This document shows, piece after piece, positions 9,094 through 18,708 of a stretch of 47,574 nucleotides of DNA. Source of the stretch: Immundisolibacterales bacterium. GTDB taxonomy: Bacteria; Pseudomonadota; Gammaproteobacteria; HK1. Under the pieces are notes generated by a model. The model was not told the origin of the DNA. It made no database searches and was given only the letters and a program-made list of their open reading frames with translations. The stretch covers positions 1 through 47,574 of the forward strand of contig JAPOPW010000031.1 of assembly GCA_026712715.1 (NCBI GenBank). Direction: 5' to 3'. The first letter of the stretch is position 1, and each line of letters begins with the position of its first letter. Position numbers and translations under genes: made by a program.

Positions 9094-10799
9094 AAGGCAA
9101 CGCGGCAGACCCCGTCACGACGGAGATCGTGCGCAACTTCGTCATCTCCTGCGCCGAGGACATGAACGCCTCGCTCTGGCGCTCCGCTCATTCGGCGGTC
9201 ATCTACGAGGGCCGGGACAGCGCCGTCGCCCTCCTCGACGCGGACGGCAACATGCTCGGCCAGTCGACCGGGGTGCCGCTCTTCATCGGCGCGATCGACG
9301 CCAATGTCCACCACGTGAAGGCCTACTACGGCGACGACATCGCCGAAGGCGACGTCTTCATCATGAACGACAGCTACATGCAGGGCTCGCACCTGCACGA
9401 CGTGACCGCGGTCGGCCCCATCTTCTTCGAAGGCGAGCTCATCGGCTTCGGCGCCGCGCGGGCCCACTGGAACGACATCGGAGCCATCGACCCGGGGACG
9501 ACCATGGGTTCGACGGACATCTACCAGGAGGGCCTCAGGCTCGGGCCGACCCGCATCGTGGCGCAAGGCACGCCCATCCGCGAGTGGTTCGATCTCCTCC
9601 GGCTCAACACCCGCTTGCCGGACGCGAGCATCGGCGATCTCGACGCCCAGATCGCCGCCATCCGCACCGGCGAGCGGCGGCTCTCCCAGCTCCTCGAGCG
9701 CATCGGCGCGGACACCTACCGGTCCGCCTGCGAGAACATCTTCGAGCAGGCGCGGCGCATGGACCGCCAGGCGATTGCGGCAATCCGGGACGGCACCTGG
9801 TACCGGGAAGGCTGGCTCGACAACGACGGCATCGGCGAGGAGCCGGTCAAGGTCGCGCTCACCCTCACCGTCGACGGAGACCGGCTCATCGTCGACCTCG
9901 CGGGATCCTCCGGCCCCGTCGCGGGGTCCGTCAACTGCGGCGCGAGCCAGACCGAGTCGCTGCTGCGCCTCGCCTACAAGACGATGATCAACCCGGATCG
10001 GGCGATCACCGGCGGCTCGTTCGAGACGATGACGGTGCGGATGCCCGAGGAGTGCCTATTCAACGCGAAGGAGCCGGCGGCGTGCGAGTGGTACTTCACC
10101 GGACTCGGCCTCCTCGCCGACCTCTTCATCTCCTGTCTGTCCGAGGCGATTCCCGAACGCTCGACGGCGGCCCATTACGGCGATTCGATGGTAGCCGCCT
10201 TCTTCTCCGTCGATCCGCGGCGCGGACAATGGATCTCGATCGAGCCCACCGCGGGCGGATGGGGCGGTCGAAGCGACGGCGACGGGGAGAGCGCGCTCAT
10301 CAACCTGGTGAACGGCGGGTTCCGCAACATCCCCGCGGAGGTGATGGAGACCAAGTTCCCGGTGCGTCTCGAGGAGTTCTCGATCCGCACCGATTCCGGC
10401 GGAGCCGGCCGCCACCGCGGCGGGTGCGGGGTGGTCCGGCGCTACAAGACGCTCGAGGACTGCCACTGCGCGCTCTGGTTCGAACGCTCTCACACTCCCG
10501 CGTGGGGGCTCGGCGGGGGCCGGGACGGAGGCCGGCCGGAGATCGAGATCGTCCATCCCGACGGATCGTCCGAACGGACCCTCAAGATGCGGGCCCGGCC
10601 CGTTGCGGCCGGCACGGTGGTCGAGACCATGACGGGCGGCGGAGGGGGGAACGGCAATCCGAAGACGCGTCCGTTCGGGGAGGTGCGGGTCGACGTCGAA
10701 CGGGGTTATGTTTCCCGCGAGGGCGCATGGACGGACTACGGCGTGCGGATCGGTCCCGGGGTGACCGTGGACGAAGGAGGCTCCGAGCCGCGCGCCTGA
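9090..10799 (+). CDS. hyuB: Hydantoinase/oxoprolinase subunit B
   Basis: This 569-aa partner of HyuA has the family landmarks: [10 protein letters not shown] at the start, [13 protein letters not shown], a [16 protein letters not shown] segment with candidate metal-binding residues, and a glycine-rich [16 protein letters not shown] region near the C-terminus. Length is normal for HyuB (520-600 aa). Its ATG overlaps the hyuA stop, so the two subunits are made in step. The following transporter genes start 46 bp downstream on the same strand. Confidence 0.93.
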   Translation: MKGNAADPVTTEIVRNFVISCAEDMNASLWRSAHSAVIYEGRDSAVALLDADGNMLGQSTGVPLFIGAIDANVHHVKAYYGDDIAEGDVFIMNDSYMQGSHLHDVTAVGPIFFEGELIGFGAARAHWNDIGAIDPGTTMGSTDIYQEGLRLGPTRIVAQGTPIREWFDLLRLNTRLPDASIGDLDAQIAAIRTGERRLSQLLERIGADTYRSACENIFEQARRMDRQAIAAIRDGTWYREGWLDNDGIGEEPVKVALTLTVDGDRLIVDLAGSSGPVAGSVNCGASQTESLLRLAYKTMINPDRAITGGSFETMTVRMPEECLFNAKEPAACEWYFTGLGLLADLFISCLSEAIPERSTAAHYGDSMVAAFFSVDPRRGQWISIEPTAGGWGGRSDGDGESALINLVNGGFRNIPAEVMETKFPVRLEEFSIRTDSGGAGRHRGGCGVVRRYKTLEDCHCALWFERSHTPAWGLGGGRDGGRPEIEIVHPDGSSERTLKMRARPVAAGTVVETMTGGGGGNGNPKTRPFGEVRVDVERGYVSREGAWTDYGVRIGPGVTVDEGGSEPRA

Positions 10800-10845
10800 C
10801 GCGCAGATTTCGGTGAGATTCGCGCGCTGACCGAAGGCGGGGGCG

Positions 10846-12366
10846 ATGACCGGCGGGGCGGCACTCACGGCGAGCGGAATCGGGGTCTCGTTCTCCGGGG
10901 TGGCGGTGCTCCGCGACGTGTCGCTCGACATCGCGCCGGGCGAGATCCACGGACTCATCGGCGAGAACGGCGCCGGAAAGTCGACCCTGGGGAAGGTGCT
11001 CGGCGGCTACTACGCCGCGAGCACCGGCACGCTCGAGGTGTTCGGCGCGCGTGCGCAAGCCTGGGACCCGCTCCTCGCGCTCGCGAGCGGCGTGGCGATC
11101 ATGCACCAGGAGCTTCAGCTCGTTCCGGAGCTGACCGTGGCCGAGAACGTCTTCCTCGGCCTCGAGGAGCAGCGCTTCGGGGTCCTGCGGCGCACCGAGG
11201 TACGGCGCCTCGAAGAGCTGATGGCGGCAAGCGGCTTCCGGCTCGATCCCAACGCAATCGTGTCCCGGCTTCCGATCGCCGATCAGCAGAAGATCGAGAT
11301 TCTGCGGGCGCTCGCGCGCGAGGCGCGGATCATCGTGATGGACGAGCCCACGTCCTCGCTCTCACGGGACGAGGTGTCGCAGCTCCACGTCGCGATGCGC
11401 AAGCTGCGCGACGAGGGACGGTCGATCATCTACGTCTCGCACTTTCTGAACGACATACTGGAAGTGGCCGATCGGATTACCGTTCTTCGAGACGGAGAGC
11501 ACGTGAAGACGGTGCCCGCGGCCGGCGAGACCCGGTCAAGCCTGGTCGCGGCGATGCTGGGCGGCGGCAAGAGCGAGACCCCGTTTCCTCCGAAGGTTCG
11601 CCCCGTGCGAGCGGAGCCGATCCTGGAGGTGATGAACCTCGTGAGCCCGGGGGGTGCCAACGGAGCGACCCTCACCGTCGGGCGGGGTGAGATCGTCGGC
11701 CTCACCGGCCTCGTCGGCAGCGGTCGGAGCGAGATCGCCCGCGCCATCGTCGGGGCGGATCCGGCGGCGGGCGGCGAGGTCCGGGTGCGGGGAGCGCCGT
11801 ATCGGAAGCGCTCCATCCGGCGCTCGGCGGCGCTCGGGATGGTGATGTCGCCGGAGGACCGCCGCAAGCAGGGTCTCGTCATGACGATGCGCACCTCGTC
11901 CAACATGACCCTGCCGCATCTCGCCCGCTTCGCGCCGGACGGCATCATGCGGCGGCGCCTCGAGCGTTCGCGCGCCACGCGCCTCATCGAGCACTTCCGG
12001 GTGCGTCCCCCGGACCCGAACGGGGACGTCTCGACCTGTTCCGGCGGCAACCAGCAGAAGATCCTGATCGGCAAGTGGTTGATGGAGAATCCGGACATCG
12101 TGATACTCGACGAGCCGAGCCGCGGGGTGGACGTCGGCGCCCGCGAACGCATCCACTTCGCGATCGCCGAGCTCGCGGCCGGAGGCACCGGCGTCCTTCT
12201 CATCTCGAGCGAGATCGAGGAGGTGCTGGGCCTCGCCCACCGCGCCTATCTCGCGGACGGAGGGCGGATCGTCGAGGAGGTGATCCCGGAGGAGTCGAGC
12301 GAGGCGGAGCTGCTCGCGCTCCTCTTCCAGCACCAGAGCCGGCGCCACGAGGCGGCGCCCGCATGA
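10846..12366 (+). CDS. ABC importer ATPase with two cassettes (RbsA/MglA type)
   Basis: This 506-aa protein has two fused nucleotide-binding domains. The first has Walker A GENGAGKST (about residue 41), a non-canonical signature (LPIADQQK) and Walker B IIVMDEPTSSLS. The second has the degenerate P-loop GLVGSGRSE, signature CSGGNQQK and Walker B IVILDEPSRGVDVG. This asymmetric arrangement is standard for carbohydrate-uptake type 2 importers. Its stop overlaps the ATG of the duplicated permease start by 4 bp. It powers uptake with the binding protein and permease of the same operon. Confidence 0.93.
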   Translation: MTGGAALTASGIGVSFSGVAVLRDVSLDIAPGEIHGLIGENGAGKSTLGKVLGGYYAASTGTLEVFGARAQAWDPLLALASGVAIMHQELQLVPELTVAENVFLGLEEQRFGVLRRTEVRRLEELMAASGFRLDPNAIVSRLPIADQQKIEILRALAREARIIVMDEPTSSLSRDEVSQLHVAMRKLRDEGRSIIYVSHFLNDILEVADRITVLRDGEHVKTVPAAGETRSSLVAAMLGGGKSETPFPPKVRPVRAEPILEVMNLVSPGGANGATLTVGRGEIVGLTGLVGSGRSEIARAIVGADPAAGGEVRVRGAPYRKRSIRRSAALGMVMSPEDRRKQGLVMTMRTSSNMTLPHLARFAPDGIMRRRLERSRATRLIEHFRVRPPDPNGDVSTCSGGNQQKILIGKWLMENPDIVILDEPSRGVDVGARERIHFAIAELAAGGTGVLLISSEIEEVLGLAHRAYLADGGRIVEEVIPEESSEAELLALLFQHQSRRHEAAPA

Positions 12367-12515
12367 CCCGGTTCCATCTCGGGCGTTTCCTCCAGGCCTA
12401 CGCGGTCCTCATCATGATCGCGGTGCTCATCGGCGTGCTGAGCTTCCTGTCGGACAGTTTCCTCACGTACCGCAACCTGCTCAACATCCTCAACCAGAAC
12501 GCGCCGCTCGCATGA
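12363..12515 (+). pseudogene. Duplicated 5' end of the permease gene (50 codons)
   Basis: This short frame encodes MTRFHLGRFLQ... through NQNAPLA and then stops. It matches the first 50 residues of the complete permease that follows, with Leu6-to-Phe, Val25-to-Ala and a few silent changes. Its TGA overlaps the true permease ATG (ATGA), and its own ATG overlaps the ATPase stop. It could encode a one-helix peptide and keep translational coupling alive, or be a harmless duplication scar. Confidence 0.75.
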
Positions 12516-12660
12516 CCCGTTTCCACTTTGGTCGTTTCCTCCAGGCCTACGCGGTCCTCATCATGATCGCGGTGCTCATCGGCGCGCTGAGCTTCCTGTC
12601 GGACAGTTTCCTCACGTACCGCAACCTGCTCAACATTCTGAACCAGAACGCGCCGCTCGC
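12363..12660. repeat. 149-bp tandem duplication at the permease start
   Basis: Positions 12363-12511 and 12512-12660 are near-identical direct copies, with about eight differences, several of them at third codon positions. The unit is not a multiple of three, so the copies are in different frames and the first ends at a stop. The accumulated differences argue against a simple sequencing echo, though merging of strain variants in a metagenome assembly could also produce it. Confidence 0.88.
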
Positions 12661-13444
12661 GATCATGGCGTCGGCCATGACCCTCGTCATCATCGCGGGC
12701 GGGTTCGACCTCTCGGTCGCGGCGACCTTCGCGGTGGGATCGGTCGTTTCGGCCTGGATCGCGCTCCACGTGAACCCCTACCTCGGGCTGTTCCTCGCGC
12801 CGTTCGTCGGCCTCGCGCTCGGCACCCTGAACGGGGTCGTCATCAACGCGCTTCGGGTGCACTCCTTCCTCGCGACGATCGCGACCGGCCTCATCTTCAA
12901 GGGGGTCGCGATCGTCATCTCCGACGGACGGCTCATCTCGGTTCGTCTCGAGGACTTCATCTGGCTCGGGCGCGGCCGGTTCCTCGAAGTGTTCAACGCC
13001 GTGTGGATCATGGTGGCCTTCGCCCTCGTCCTGACCTTCCTGCTCAACCGGACCGCGTTCGGACGGCGGGTCTTCGCGGTCGGCGGCAACGAGGAGGCGG
13101 CCATCCTCTCCGGCATCCGCACCGATCGGGTCAAGACGGCGACCTTCGCATTCGCGGGGTTCGCGGCCGGGCTCGCCTCGGTCATCGCCACGTCGCGGGT
13201 CGCGCTCGGACAGGCGGGGGCGGGGGAGGGGATGGAGCTTCAAGCCATCGCGGCCGTGATCCTCGGCGGAACCAGCATTTACGGGGGCGCGGGCGCGGTG
13301 TGGCGGAGCCTGGGCGGCGTCTTTCTGCTCGCCCTCATCAGCAACGGCTTCAACATCCTGAACGCCGACCCGTTCTACCGGGATCTGACGACCGGTCTCG
13401 TCATCCTCGCCGCCATCGGGATCAGCGTCTCCGGCCGGCGGTAG
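12512..13444 (+). CDS. ABC importer permease (RbsC type)
   Basis: This 310-aa membrane protein has about eight to ten hydrophobic segments. It has family hallmarks: FLTYRNLLNILNQNAPLAI near the start, GGFDLSVAA around residue 65, a GLALGTLNGVVI loop, and the EAA-like region GGNEEAAILSGI followed by an AFAGFAAGLA helix. It is the only permease in the operon, so it should act as a homodimer with the double ATPase. The start is coupled to the upstream duplicated fragment. It is the last gene before a 232-bp gap with a convergent gene beyond. Confidence 0.92.
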   Translation: MTRFHFGRFLQAYAVLIMIAVLIGALSFLSDSFLTYRNLLNILNQNAPLAIMASAMTLVIIAGGFDLSVAATFAVGSVVSAWIALHVNPYLGLFLAPFVGLALGTLNGVVINALRVHSFLATIATGLIFKGVAIVISDGRLISVRLEDFIWLGRGRFLEVFNAVWIMVAFALVLTFLLNRTAFGRRVFAVGGNEEAAILSGIRTDRVKTATFAFAGFAAGLASVIATSRVALGQAGAGEGMELQAIAAVILGGTSIYGGAGAVWRSLGGVFLLALISNGFNILNADPFYRDLTTGLVILAAIGISVSGRR

Positions 13445-13676
13445 CGCTTCGGGGTCGGGCGATCGCAGCCGCCGCGTTTCCTGAAACGGTAGCAGACGGC
13501 CCCCGGGTCCGCGCCCGCGCTCTCCGGGACGACCCGAGCGTTGCGACGCCGCTACCATGAGGAACGCGGTGGCGCCCGGCCCCGGTCGAGGGTCCGGTGG
13601 CCGGGCCGCGGGGCACGGCGATGCACGCGCCACCTTCTTCCCCGGCCCGACCGGCCGGCCGGTACTGCGCCGGGCG

Positions 13677-15392
13677 CTACGTCCGCGGCTCCGAGCCGAT
13701 GTCGTTTCCGTCGCCGGGTACGGGCCCGGAACGAATCGTGCCGCGGAAGAACAGGGCGAAACCAAGGGACAGGGCCGCCGCAATGGAGGCGACGACGAAG
13801 ACGCCGTCGAGCGCCTCGCGCAGCGCGATGCCGAGCGCGTCCTGAAGCTCCCGTGCCAGCGCGGCGCCGTCGGGGCCGGACGCCGCCAGCTCCGTCCGCA
13901 ACCGGTCCGCGGCGTCGGCATCCACGAGCGCGCGAGGGTCGCTCCGCAGCTCTTCGAGCCGGCCGCCGGCAAGCGCCGCCTTCGCCGCTTCGGGTACCGT
14001 CTCGTCCAGGCTCGACGAGAATCGTGTCGCAAGCACGACGCCCAGCACCGCCAACCCCACCATGCCGCCGACCGACCGGAAGAACTGCAAGGCCGATGTC
14101 GCCACCCCCACGACGTCGAACGGAACGTGGTTCTGCACGCCGATGGAGAGCGTCGCCACGATGCCGCCGACGCCAAGTCCCGCGATCACGATGCAGAGCT
14201 GGCTTCGGACGACTCCGGTCGTTGCGTCCAGGGTGGAGAGAAGGAACAGTCCCGCCGTCATGATCCCCGACCAGACCAGCGCCTGGAGTCGATAGCGTGC
14301 GCCGACTCCGGAGAGGACCTGTCCCGCCACGACCCCGCCCAGCACCATTCCCAGCAGCATCGGGGTGAGCAGAGCGCCGCTTTGCGCCGCCGAGAAACCG
14401 AATGCAGCCTGGAAGTAAAGGGGAAGGAACAGGACGGTTCCATAGAGCCCGAAGCTCGCCAGCACCAAGATGACGACGGACAGGCCGACCACGCGGTCCG
14501 CGTAGAGGGACAGGGGCATGATCGGCGATTTGGCGCGTGCTTCGACGGCTACGAACACTCCGGTCATCGCAAGGGAGAACAGCAACATCCCGATGACGAA
14601 GGGTGACCCCCACTCGTACTGGACGCCCCCGGTGGAAAGAGCCACGAACAGGGGCGGCACGGCGAGCACGAGCGCGATCATGCCCATCGGATCGAAGTCG
14701 CGGTCCACCGCAGGCCCCCCGGGCTTCGGGAATACGCGCGCGGTCAGCACGAGTACCGGAATGCCGGCGAAACCGATGATGAGGAACGCCCATTTCCATG
14801 ACAGGGCATCGGCAAGCAGGCCGCCCAGCATGGGTCCGGCGATGAACGACATGCCGTAGACGGCGCTCAGGATCCCATGGAACCTGCCCCGTTCCTCCGG
14901 CCGGAAGAGATCGGCGACGGACACGTAGCAGCAGGTCATGATGGTGCCGCCGCCGGCGCCCTGCACGGCCCGGTACGCCACGACCTGCGTCATCGATTCG
15001 CTGAAGCCGAGAAGGATCGAACCGGCGGAGAAGACCGCCGTGCCCACCAGCAGGAACCGGCGGCGGCCATGGATGTCGCTCAACCGGCCGACGATCGGGT
15101 AGGCGAGCGTGGCGGCGACCAGGTACGACGTTGCCGCCCACGTGTACCGGTCGAAACCGCCCAGGTCGGCGATGATGAGGGGCATCGTCGTGGCGACGAC
15201 GGTCTGGCTGAGCGCCCCCAGGAACATGGCCAGTACCACGCAGACCATCGAAGCGACGGCCTGTCGCTTCGGAGGCGGCGAGAAGCCGCCGCGGTCCTCG
15301 CGACCCTCGTCCCTGCGATCCCCGTCCCCGGAATCGGGGTCCGCGTGCGAACCGGCGGGCCGCTCCACGCCGTTTCGTTCTACGCCGGCCAT
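13677..15392 (-). CDS. DHA2-type MFS multidrug exporter (EmrB/QacA family)
   Basis: This protein of about 571 aa has 14 predicted membrane segments. Family motifs are present: ALSQTVVATTMPLI in helix 1, the loop GRLSDIHGRRRFL (motif A), YRAVQGAGGG (motif B) and the antiporter signature AGPMLGGLLAD (motif C). A soluble loop of about 90 residues precedes the last helix. The ATG at 15392 leaves a short hydrophilic leader of about 40 residues. It is 43 bp downstream of the kinase gene on the same strand and is probably the final gene of the P450-kinase-exporter operon, exporting a hydrophobic product or toxin by proton antiport. Confidence 0.92.
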   Translation of the reverse strand: MAGVERNGVERPAGSHADPDSGDGDRRDEGREDRGGFSPPPKRQAVASMVCVVLAMFLGALSQTVVATTMPLIIADLGGFDRYTWAATSYLVAATLAYPIVGRLSDIHGRRRFLLVGTAVFSAGSILLGFSESMTQVVAYRAVQGAGGGTIMTCCYVSVADLFRPEERGRFHGILSAVYGMSFIAGPMLGGLLADALSWKWAFLIIGFAGIPVLVLTARVFPKPGGPAVDRDFDPMGMIALVLAVPPLFVALSTGGVQYEWGSPFVIGMLLFSLAMTGVFVAVEARAKSPIMPLSLYADRVVGLSVVILVLASFGLYGTVLFLPLYFQAAFGFSAAQSGALLTPMLLGMVLGGVVAGQVLSGVGARYRLQALVWSGIMTAGLFLLSTLDATTGVVRSQLCIVIAGLGVGGIVATLSIGVQNHVPFDVVGVATSALQFFRSVGGMVGLAVLGVVLATRFSSSLDETVPEAAKAALAGGRLEELRSDPRALVDADAADRLRTELAASGPDGAALARELQDALGIALREALDGVFVVASIAAALSLGFALFFRGTIRSGPVPGDGNDIGSEPRT

Positions 15393-15435
15393 TGCCCGTC
15401 GACGTCCCCGCTCCACACCTGCGAGGTCGAGGCGC

Positions 15436-16638
15436 TCAATCGCCGCGTCTCTTGCGCAGGCCGAGAATGAGGGTGTACGCCTTGTAGCCGCCCCGCGACA
15501 GGATCGAGAAGGCTCCGCCGGATGAGAAGAGCCGGTCGCGGGCCGGCAGGAACTCCCATGCGTCCAGGTCCTCGATCGCGGTCAGCGTCCGGCCCAGCAA
15601 CTCCCGCGTCTGGTCGACGAGCGCCGGGTCGCTCATGTCGAGCGCGCCGGATCCGATCACCATGGGCATGAGGGTGCCGAGCACGTTCTGCCGGTAGCTG
15701 CGCCAACCGTCGTCGCGACTGTAGTGCTTCGCTCCCAGGCGACACACGATGTCGTGGTACTCACCCACCACGTCCCGCTCGACGCGGCGCCGATCGTCGA
15801 CGGAAACGCTGGTTGCGAGAAAGAAGGCGACGTCGTACATGCCGCAGCCGATGCCGCAGCCCTGCCAGTCGATCACCGCCAGGTCGTCTTCGTTCCCCGC
15901 GCCGAACAGCACGTTGTCTCCCCGAAAATCGCCGTGGACGACGGTCTTCGGGCCTTCCGCGACGGCCGCGAAATGGGCGACGATTCTCGTTCCGAACGCC
16001 TCGGCCCGCCGGCGCGTGTCGGCCGTGAAGAGGTCGCCGAAGCGTTCGAACGCCGCGGGGAGGGTCAGCAGGTATATGGTCTGCATGATGCGGCTCTCCC
16101 CGGCGGTGAGGAACGCGCCGCAGGCGACCAGGGCCGGGTCGTCGGTGGCCTCCCAGAAGCTCCCTTGAAACGCGGCGATCTCGCGAATCGCGCGGCGCGC
16201 CCGCGCGACCCCGACTCCGGCCGTCTGGGGTATCGCCTCCATGGCGCCAAGATCCTCCAGCACCAGGACGAACCGGTGGCTGCGCGGGTCGAAATCGCCA
16301 TAGAAGAGGGAGGGGACCCGCACGCGACCGCGCGATGCGATGTCGCGGTAGTAGACATGCTCGCGGCGGTGGAGCGACAGCCACCTGGCCAACTTCAGGG
16401 CAAGGGCATTGGAGGTGGGAATCTTGACGATGACCGAAGCGGGATCGGCCGCGACGTCGCCTCGAGCGACCACGCGACAGCGAAAGACATTTCCCAGTGC
16501 ATTGGTCACGTCCGACAGCCTTTCGACCTCCACGGCATCGATTTCCGGCAAACCGGATGCGCCGCCGGCGGCCAGGGCCTGCTGCAGCCATTCAGCCGTG
16601 ATGTCGTGTGCGTGCTCGGGGAGTGGAATCCGCTTCAC
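15436..16638 (-). CDS. Phosphotransferase, ecdysteroid kinase-like / APH fold
   Basis: This protein of about 400 aa has the aminoglycoside/choline kinase fold. The catalytic loop HGDFRGDNV lies near residue 235 and the metal-binding IDWQG about 20 residues later. VIVKIP supplies the ATP lysine and FVLVLEDLG is the hinge strand typical of the EcKinase/DUF1679 group. The start chosen is GTG at 16638, giving the usual DITAEWL N-terminus; another GTG at 16686 is in frame. It lies between the GPP34-P450 gene and the exporter. I infer it phosphorylates a hydroxyl on a small molecule, perhaps one introduced by the P450. Confidence 0.85.
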   Translation of the reverse strand: MKRIPLPEHAHDITAEWLQQALAAGGASGLPEIDAVEVERLSDVTNALGNVFRCRVVARGDVAADPASVIVKIPTSNALALKLARWLSLHRREHVYYRDIASRGRVRVPSLFYGDFDPRSHRFVLVLEDLGAMEAIPQTAGVGVARARRAIREIAAFQGSFWEATDDPALVACGAFLTAGESRIMQTIYLLTLPAAFERFGDLFTADTRRRAEAFGTRIVAHFAAVAEGPKTVVHGDFRGDNVLFGAGNEDDLAVIDWQGCGIGCGMYDVAFFLATSVSVDDRRRVERDVVGEYHDIVCRLGAKHYSRDDGWRSYRQNVLGTLMPMVIGSGALDMSDPALVDQTRELLGRTLTAIEDLDAWEFLPARDRLFSSGGAFSILSRGGYKAYTLILGLRKRRGD

Positions 16639-16716
16639 TTCGCTGGTTCCGGTTGACGACGGTCGCGCGCCGTCGGGCACGCGCACCCGGTGCGGGTCTC
16701 ATCGTGCGCCGGCGCA

Positions 16717-18708
16717 TCATCCGCGCCGGCGACGCACGAGGCGAAAGCGCAACGACGCGTCCGGGTGGGGCGCCGGGGTGAGCTTGATCTTCAGCGGGCG
16801 CTCCGGCCGGTCCAGCACGAGCTCCGCCTCGCGGACGATCGTCGCCATGGTGAGCGCGACCTGCGCTTCCGAGAATCCGCTTCCGAGGCAACGGTGCCGG
16901 CCCACCCCGAACGGGGCGAACGCGCCGGGCTGCCGGTGCTGCTGCGCGCTCTGCGAATAGCGTTCGATGTCGAACCGTTCGGGATCGGGGAAGCACTCCG
17001 GCAGATGATGGCTGACCGTCGTGCCGAGCAGGACCTGCGCGCCGGCCGGAACCCGGTACCCCCCGAATTCGAACGAGTTGGACACGATGCGGGGGACGGC
17101 CGGGATGATCGGATAGATGCGCAGCGTCTCGAGCGCAACGCGGTGGGTCACGTCCAGCTTGCGCAATCCCTCCGGAGTCGGCGGTCCGCGCTCGTACAGG
17201 TCGTCGACCTCCGATTGCATGCGCTCCAGGAGATCCGGATGCGTGAGCAATGCGTAGAGCATGAATGCGCACACGCTCGCGGACGTGTCGATGCCGACCA
17301 GATAGGGAGCGAGGACGTTCGCCCGCAGGTCCGTTTCCGGCAGCAACTGGGGATCGCTTCGGTTCATCTCGAGGAGATCGTCGACGAAGTCCGGCGGCTT
17401 GCCGCCTCGCGTCTCCGGACGATGGGCTTCCAGTATCCGTTCGTAGAGCTCTTGCAAGCGCCGTTCGGCGCGCCGGAACTTCGGCAGCCGTTCCACCTGC
17501 CTCGGCAACCGCTTCGTGACGTGCACGGTGACGATCGTGCCCAGAAAATGGATGAGGTCGTCGATGTACGCACTCGGCGACACGCCGGTGCAGCAAAGTC
17601 CGATCTGCTCGGCGATGATTTTCTGCATGGCGAGCTGAACGCCCACGGGCTGCCCCTGCGGCCATTCCTCGATCAGGCGCCGGGTGGCGTCGTGGGCCAT
17701 GTCCAGGTTGGACTCGAACGTCTTCGGGGAATAGCCGTTGACCTGCAGTTTGCGCATGCGCAGATGCTCCGGGCCATCCATGTTCAGCATGACGCGATGG
17801 GCTCCCATGGCGATGCCGAAGTCGCGATACGGTTCGTAGGATCTCAGGTGGGTGCCCGAGATCCGGGCCAGGAAGACGTTCGCTTCCGGTCCGACGAGCG
17901 CGATGAACCGCTGTCCGAAAGCCCGGATGCGGAAGATCGGACCGTGTTTCCGGTAGTTCCCGCCAAGGAACTCGCGAAGATCCCCCGCCATCTGGAAGGC
18001 ATTCCCGGCCAACGGAAATCCGGGCACCTCCGGTATCTCCTCGAGGGGGCGAACGACCGTGGCGGAAGGCGTTTCCGGCTTGACCGTGCGCATGCTCTCC
18101 CGGATCGTGCGGCCCATCAAATCGAGCCGGGAGATGGTGGCGATCCGCTCGCGCACATCGGCCAGCTCTTCTCGAGAGAGGATGCTCTCGAACACGTCGC
18201 AGCCCGCCGCAAGGCCGATGATGATGACGTCGCGCGGCTCCGGGATATCCTCGCTGAAGAGCGTCGTCATCACCCGGGACTGGACCTCCCTTATGGTTAC
18301 TCCGTCGCGGGTCGGATATCGGTGGGCCCGTGCGACCAGCCGGGACGGGAACACGAGGCCGTTGGCCTCGGCCTCCAGGATGCCGTGTCCGATCAGCCGA
18401 TCGAGCGCCTTCTTGCGGATGGCGGCGCCGTGCCGTGCCGTGCGGGAGATCCAGTACGCGGTGTCGTGGGTCCCGGTTTCGCCGGCAATGTCCCGCAGGA
18501 CGGGATCGAGGAGGTCGTCGTCCACCGGCGCCGGGTCGATCAGGAACAGCCGCTCGGGATCCGTGTCGATACGGTTCTCGAGGGCCAGGTCCATCAACAC
18601 CGCCCCGGCAATCACGGCATCTCGCCGATGCGCCGGGAGGGAATGCCGAATGCCGCCGTTCTCGGCATCCATGATGAGCAACAGGAGCTCTTCGGTCACT
18701 CGCAGCAT
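16717..18708 (-). CDS. GPP34 (GOLPH3-like) domain-cytochrome P450 fusion
   Basis: This 663-aa protein has two parts. Residues 1-205 match the GPP34/GOLPH3 fold: LRVTEELLLLIMD at the start, AGAVLMDLALENRI, and a late IIIGLAAGCDVFESILS helix. Residues 222-655 are a P450 with the I-helix GIDTS (472-476), ExxR at 527-530 and the heme loop FGVGRHRCLG with Cys607. A typical bacterial P450 is 400-450 aa, so the extra 220 residues are a true added domain, with no stop or frameshift between. GOLPH3 proteins bind anionic membrane lipids, so the domain may place the P450 at the membrane. ATG 18708 was chosen to start at the domain; an in-frame TTG lies at 18744. It is first in an operon with a kinase and an exporter. 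Confidence 0.88.
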   Translation of the reverse strand: MLRVTEELLLLIMDAENGGIRHSLPAHRRDAVIAGAVLMDLALENRIDTDPERLFLIDPAPVDDDLLDPVLRDIAGETGTHDTAYWISRTARHGAAIRKKALDRLIGHGILEAEANGLVFPSRLVARAHRYPTRDGVTIREVQSRVMTTLFSEDIPEPRDVIIIGLAAGCDVFESILSREELADVRERIATISRLDLMGRTIRESMRTVKPETPSATVVRPLEEIPEVPGFPLAGNAFQMAGDLREFLGGNYRKHGPIFRIRAFGQRFIALVGPEANVFLARISGTHLRSYEPYRDFGIAMGAHRVMLNMDGPEHLRMRKLQVNGYSPKTFESNLDMAHDATRRLIEEWPQGQPVGVQLAMQKIIAEQIGLCCTGVSPSAYIDDLIHFLGTIVTVHVTKRLPRQVERLPKFRRAERRLQELYERILEAHRPETRGGKPPDFVDDLLEMNRSDPQLLPETDLRANVLAPYLVGIDTSASVCAFMLYALLTHPDLLERMQSEVDDLYERGPPTPEGLRKLDVTHRVALETLRIYPIIPAVPRIVSNSFEFGGYRVPAGAQVLLGTTVSHHLPECFPDPERFDIERYSQSAQQHRQPGAFAPFGVGRHRCLGSGFSEAQVALTMATIVREAELVLDRPERPLKIKLTPAPHPDASLRFRLVRRRRG

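Noticed and set aside
13560..13640. Long stem-loop terminator between permease and MFS genes
   Set aside because: GGTGGCGC and GCGCCACC can pair, but the loop exceeds 50 bases and the T-run is poor, so the signal is too weak in such GC-rich DNA.
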